21,701 nt of DNA from JBFLVN01 sp040758475 (GTDB taxonomy: Bacteria; JAGRBM01): assembly GCA_040758475.1 (NCBI GenBank), contig JBFLVN010000025.1, forward strand, positions 1-21,701, written 5' to 3'. Within the stretch, counting starts at the first letter, position 1. Each line of letters opens with the position of its first letter. A program made the translations under genes and the position numbers. Positions 19,346 through 21,701 of this stretch are shown in pieces. The notes beneath the pieces are model-generated. The model was given only the letters and a program-made list of their open reading frames with translations, was not told the origin of the DNA and did no database searches.

Positions 19346-21701
19346 ATGAAGATTCAATTCCAGTGGCTTCAGGAACTCGTTCCGGGACTTTCCCTTTCGC
19401 CCGCTGAAGTAGCGGAGAAACTCACCAGCGCCGGGCTCGAAGTCGAACGCATCGAAAACCCGGCCGCCAACTGGGGAAGGGTGGTCGTCGGTCACGTCGA
19501 AACGCGGGAGAAGCACCCGAATGCCGATCGCCTGAGTCTCTGCCAAGTGCGGGTATCGGACGCGGACGTCCTTCAAATCGTCTGCGGCGCGGCCAACGTG
19601 GCGGCTGGGCAGAAAGTCGCTGTCGCTCTCGTCGGGGCGGAGCTGCCCGGCGGAATGAAGATCGAACGGACCAAAATCCGCAGCGTCGAGTCCAGCGGAA
19701 TGATTTGTTCCGAGAAAGAACTGGGCTTTGCCGAGAAAAGCCAAGGCATCCTGGTCCTCGAAGGAGAGCCGGGAAAATCGAAACCCGGAACGCCCCTCGC
19801 GGAAGCCCTCGGGGTTTCGGCGGTGCTCGAAGTTTCCATTACGCCCAATCGCGGTGATTGCCTCTCGGCCCTGGGCCTTGCCCGGGAACTGGCCGCCGTC
19901 ACGGGGCACAAAGTCAAAGAACCCTCCTTCGGGGTCGAAGAAAAGGGGGCCGCTCTCTCGGAAGCCGCTTCCGTCGAGGTTCAGGCCCCTGAACTCTGCC
20001 CCCGGTACTGCGCCCGCGTGATCGAAGGCGTTGCGGTCGGTCCTTCTCCCAAGTGGCTCGCCGACCGGCTCGAAGCCCACGGCATCCGCTCGATCAGCAA
20101 CGTGGTGGACATTACGAATTACATTCTTCTCCTCTATGGCCAACCTCTCCATGCCTTCGACCTGGACCGGGTTGCTGATGGAAAAATCATCGTCCGCAAG
20201 GCCCGGGCGGGGGAAGAAATCGAAACGCTGGATGGAAAGAAAAGGCCCTTGGCTGCCGAAATGCTCGTCATCTCCGATCCCAAGGGACCCATTGCCGTCG
20301 CGGGAGTGATGGGCGGGGCCAGAAGCGAAATAAATGGCCAGACCAAGCGCATTCTCCTGGAAAGCGCCTATTTCGAACCTTCCCAAGTACGCCGGACGGG
20401 GCGGGCGCTTGGTCTTTCCAGTGAGAGTTCCTACCGCTTCGAGCGGGGAGTGGACATCGCCCGCGTTCCGGTAGCCATGGACCATGCAGCGGCTCTCTTC
20501 GCAGAACTCGCTGGTGGCAAAATCCGCCGGGGAACCATCGACGCCCTGGCGAAGCCCGTCGAGCCCAAACGCATCCGGCTTCGTCCTTCTCGGATCAAGG
20601 GGCTTCTGGGCCTCGATCTCCCCAAGGATACCGTGACTGGGCATTTGAGCGCTCTTGGATTCTCCGTTTCTTCCAACGGCGAAGCGCTCGACGTGGCGGT
20701 ACCGAGCTTCCGCTCTGACATCACCTTGGAAGCGGACCTCATCGAAGAAATTGCGCGCCTCGAAGGGTATGGGAAAATCCCTGAAACCCTTCCGCTCCCC
20801 CGGGGGAAGTCCCCGGGAGATGACGAACCCATCGGTGCCCAGGAGGCGGCCGAATCGGCTCTGGCCGCCCGCGGGTGGCATCAGGCCGTGCACCTCTCCT
20901 TCATCGAAGCGTCCTGGCCCGATCTCCTGGGCCTTCCTCCGAATGATCCGCGCCGCAAGGCCGTCCGCATCCAGAACCCCATCAACGAGGAGCAGGGCGT
21001 CCTTCGCACGGCCGTGCTTCCGAGCCTTCTTGCGGCCTACACTCGGAACCGGAACAGGGGCGTGCGCGAAGTAAGGCTCTTCGAGTTCTCGCGGGTTTTC
21101 CACGACGGCGAAGGCGGCCACTTGCTCCACGGGAAGGGAGAGGCCCGGCTCCCCAAAGAAAAGACGATGCTCGCCCTCGTGGCAGGAGAAGTGGACGAAC
21201 CCTCCCTGTGGCGAGGCCGGGAACCCGACCGGGAAGCGCTTTTCTCCCTGAAGGGAGATATTCTCGCCGTGGGGACGGTTTGCGGAGTGGCACTCAACCT
21301 CGAAGCCCCGGCTGGCGAGCCCTATCTCCATCCCGGCCGGTGCGCCGGAATTTCCCTGGGCAAGGAAACGCTGGGCGCCTGGGGGGAACTCTCCCCCGAA
21401 GCCGCCGTGCGTTATGGAATCCGGGAACGGGTCGTCGTCGCGGAACTGGATGTCACGCCACTGTTTCAGCATCGGGGGGCTGGCCGGGGCTACCGGCCCT
21501 TCAGCCACTTCCCGAGCGTCTGGCGGGATCTCGCGCTTCTCATCCCCGAGAAAATCCCGGCGGCCGAAATCCTCGCGGAGGCCCTGCGGGCTGGAATGCC
21601 GCTCGCGCAAGAAGCGCACGTGTTCGACGAGTTCCGTGGAAAAGGGGTCGAAGCAGGACAAAAATCCCTGGGAATCCGTTTGCGCTATGGTTCCAGCGAC
21701 C
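19346..21701 (+). CDS. pheT: Phenylalanyl-tRNA synthetase beta subunit, 3' end cut by window
   Basis: The frame runs unbroken from ATG 19346 to the window edge, giving 785 complete codons; with family length near 800, only a short C-terminal piece is missing. Domains in order: N-terminal MKIQFQWLQELV; OB-fold tRNA-binding domain with GHVETREKHPNADRLSLCQV; the B3/B4 editing region with SISNVVDITNYI, GQPLHAFDLD and IAVAGVMGG; SSYRFERGVD; B5-type LRPSRIKGLLGL and PSFRSDITLEADLIEEIARL; a core segment with NPINEEQGVLRTAVLPSLL and LFEFSRVF; and the start of the C-terminal FDX-ACB domain (HFPSVWRDLALLIPE, FDEFRGKGV). It pairs with PheS to charge and proofread tRNA-Phe. It starts four bases after pheS and is surely co-translated. 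Confidence 0.97.
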   Translation, partial: MKIQFQWLQELVPGLSLSPAEVAEKLTSAGLEVERIENPAANWGRVVVGHVETREKHPNADRLSLCQVRVSDADVLQIVCGAANVAAGQKVAVALVGAELPGGMKIERTKIRSVESSGMICSEKELGFAEKSQGILVLEGEPGKSKPGTPLAEALGVSAVLEVSITPNRGDCLSALGLARELAAVTGHKVKEPSFGVEEKGAALSEAASVEVQAPELCPRYCARVIEGVAVGPSPKWLADRLEAHGIRSISNVVDITNYILLLYGQPLHAFDLDRVADGKIIVRKARAGEEIETLDGKKRPLAAEMLVISDPKGPIAVAGVMGGARSEINGQTKRILLESAYFEPSQVRRTGRALGLSSESSYRFERGVDIARVPVAMDHAAALFAELAGGKIRRGTIDALAKPVEPKRIRLRPSRIKGLLGLDLPKDTVTGHLSALGFSVSSNGEALDVAVPSFRSDITLEADLIEEIARLEGYGKIPETLPLPRGKSPGDDEPIGAQEAAESALAARGWHQAVHLSFIEASWPDLLGLPPNDPRRKAVRIQNPINEEQGVLRTAVLPSLLAAYTRNRNRGVREVRLFEFSRVFHDGEGGHLLHGKGEARLPKEKTMLALVAGEVDEPSLWRGREPDREALFSLKGDILAVGTVCGVALNLEAPAGEPYLHPGRCAGISLGKETLGAWGELSPEAAVRYGIRERVVVAELDVTPLFQHRGAGRGYRPFSHFPSVWRDLALLIPEKIPAAEILAEALRAGMPLAQEAHVFDEFRGKGVEAGQKSLGIRLRYGSSD

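Noticed and set aside
19304..21661. 785-codon open frame on the minus strand opposite pheT
   Set aside because: It mirrors pheT, whose domains are all recognisable on the + strand; the product has no family motif and is Arg/Gly/Pro-heavy, as expected from the antisense of GC-rich coding DNA.
1..21701. CRISPR array, defence island or mobile-element system
   Set aside because: No regularly spaced repeats, transposase, nuclease cluster or toxin-antitoxin pair could be found; the genes are housekeeping or metabolic.

Overview
The window reads as ordinary, densely packed chromosome from a GC-rich (about 60% by eye) Gram-negative-type bacterium. The gene set (HpnA-like epimerase, SprT-like protein, MMPL/RND exporter, CinA/PgpA pair, IF3 with a Pro/Ala/Glu tail) is reminiscent of deltaproteobacterial or related uncultured lineages, but the affiliation is an inference and cannot be fixed from sequence reading alone. 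No transposase, integrase, phage gene or CRISPR array was seen.

Layout. 1-5.7 kb (+): the end of a sensor histidine kinase with a terminator just after it, a large MMPL/RND-type exporter, a histidine phosphatase, a SprT-like zinc metalloprotease overlapping it, and a PaaI-type thioesterase. 5.7-7.5 kb (-): pgpA-cinA. 7.6-10.3 kb (+): a crotonase-family protein, a MoaB/MogA-family molybdopterin protein, rph and rdgB, tightly spaced or overlapping. 10.3-12.1 kb (+): tRNA-Pro(UGG) with a near-consensus promoter that overlaps the rdgB stop, then a secreted protein of unknown function. 12.1-13.1 kb (-): an HpnA-like SDR epimerase/reductase. 13.2-13.5 kb (+): a [2Fe-2S] ferredoxin, convergent with a UbiB/ABC1-family kinase (13.5-14.8 kb, -); both stop codons lie in one CTAG. 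15.0-21.7 kb (+): tRNA-Val(GAC) followed by the conserved translation cluster thrS-infC-rpmI-rplT-pheS-pheT, with pheT running off the right edge just short of its end.

How the genes work together. The right third is a translation-factor operon with several layers of possible control: a strong hairpin between tRNA-Val and thrS, an AUU-type start for infC whose Shine-Dalgarno lies inside the end of thrS, and a 44-nt hairpin just before pheS. The ThrRS appears to lack the N-terminal TGS domain. The rph-rdgB pair covers tRNA 3' maturation and nucleotide-pool sanitation; pgpA is a phospholipid step; cinA and the MoaB-like protein carry related molybdopterin-binding folds.

I found no convincing novel multi-gene system. 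The points most worth checking are the infC start, the TGS-less ThrRS, the leader hairpins, the crotonase lacking both classical catalytic glutamates, and the uncharacterised secreted protein.
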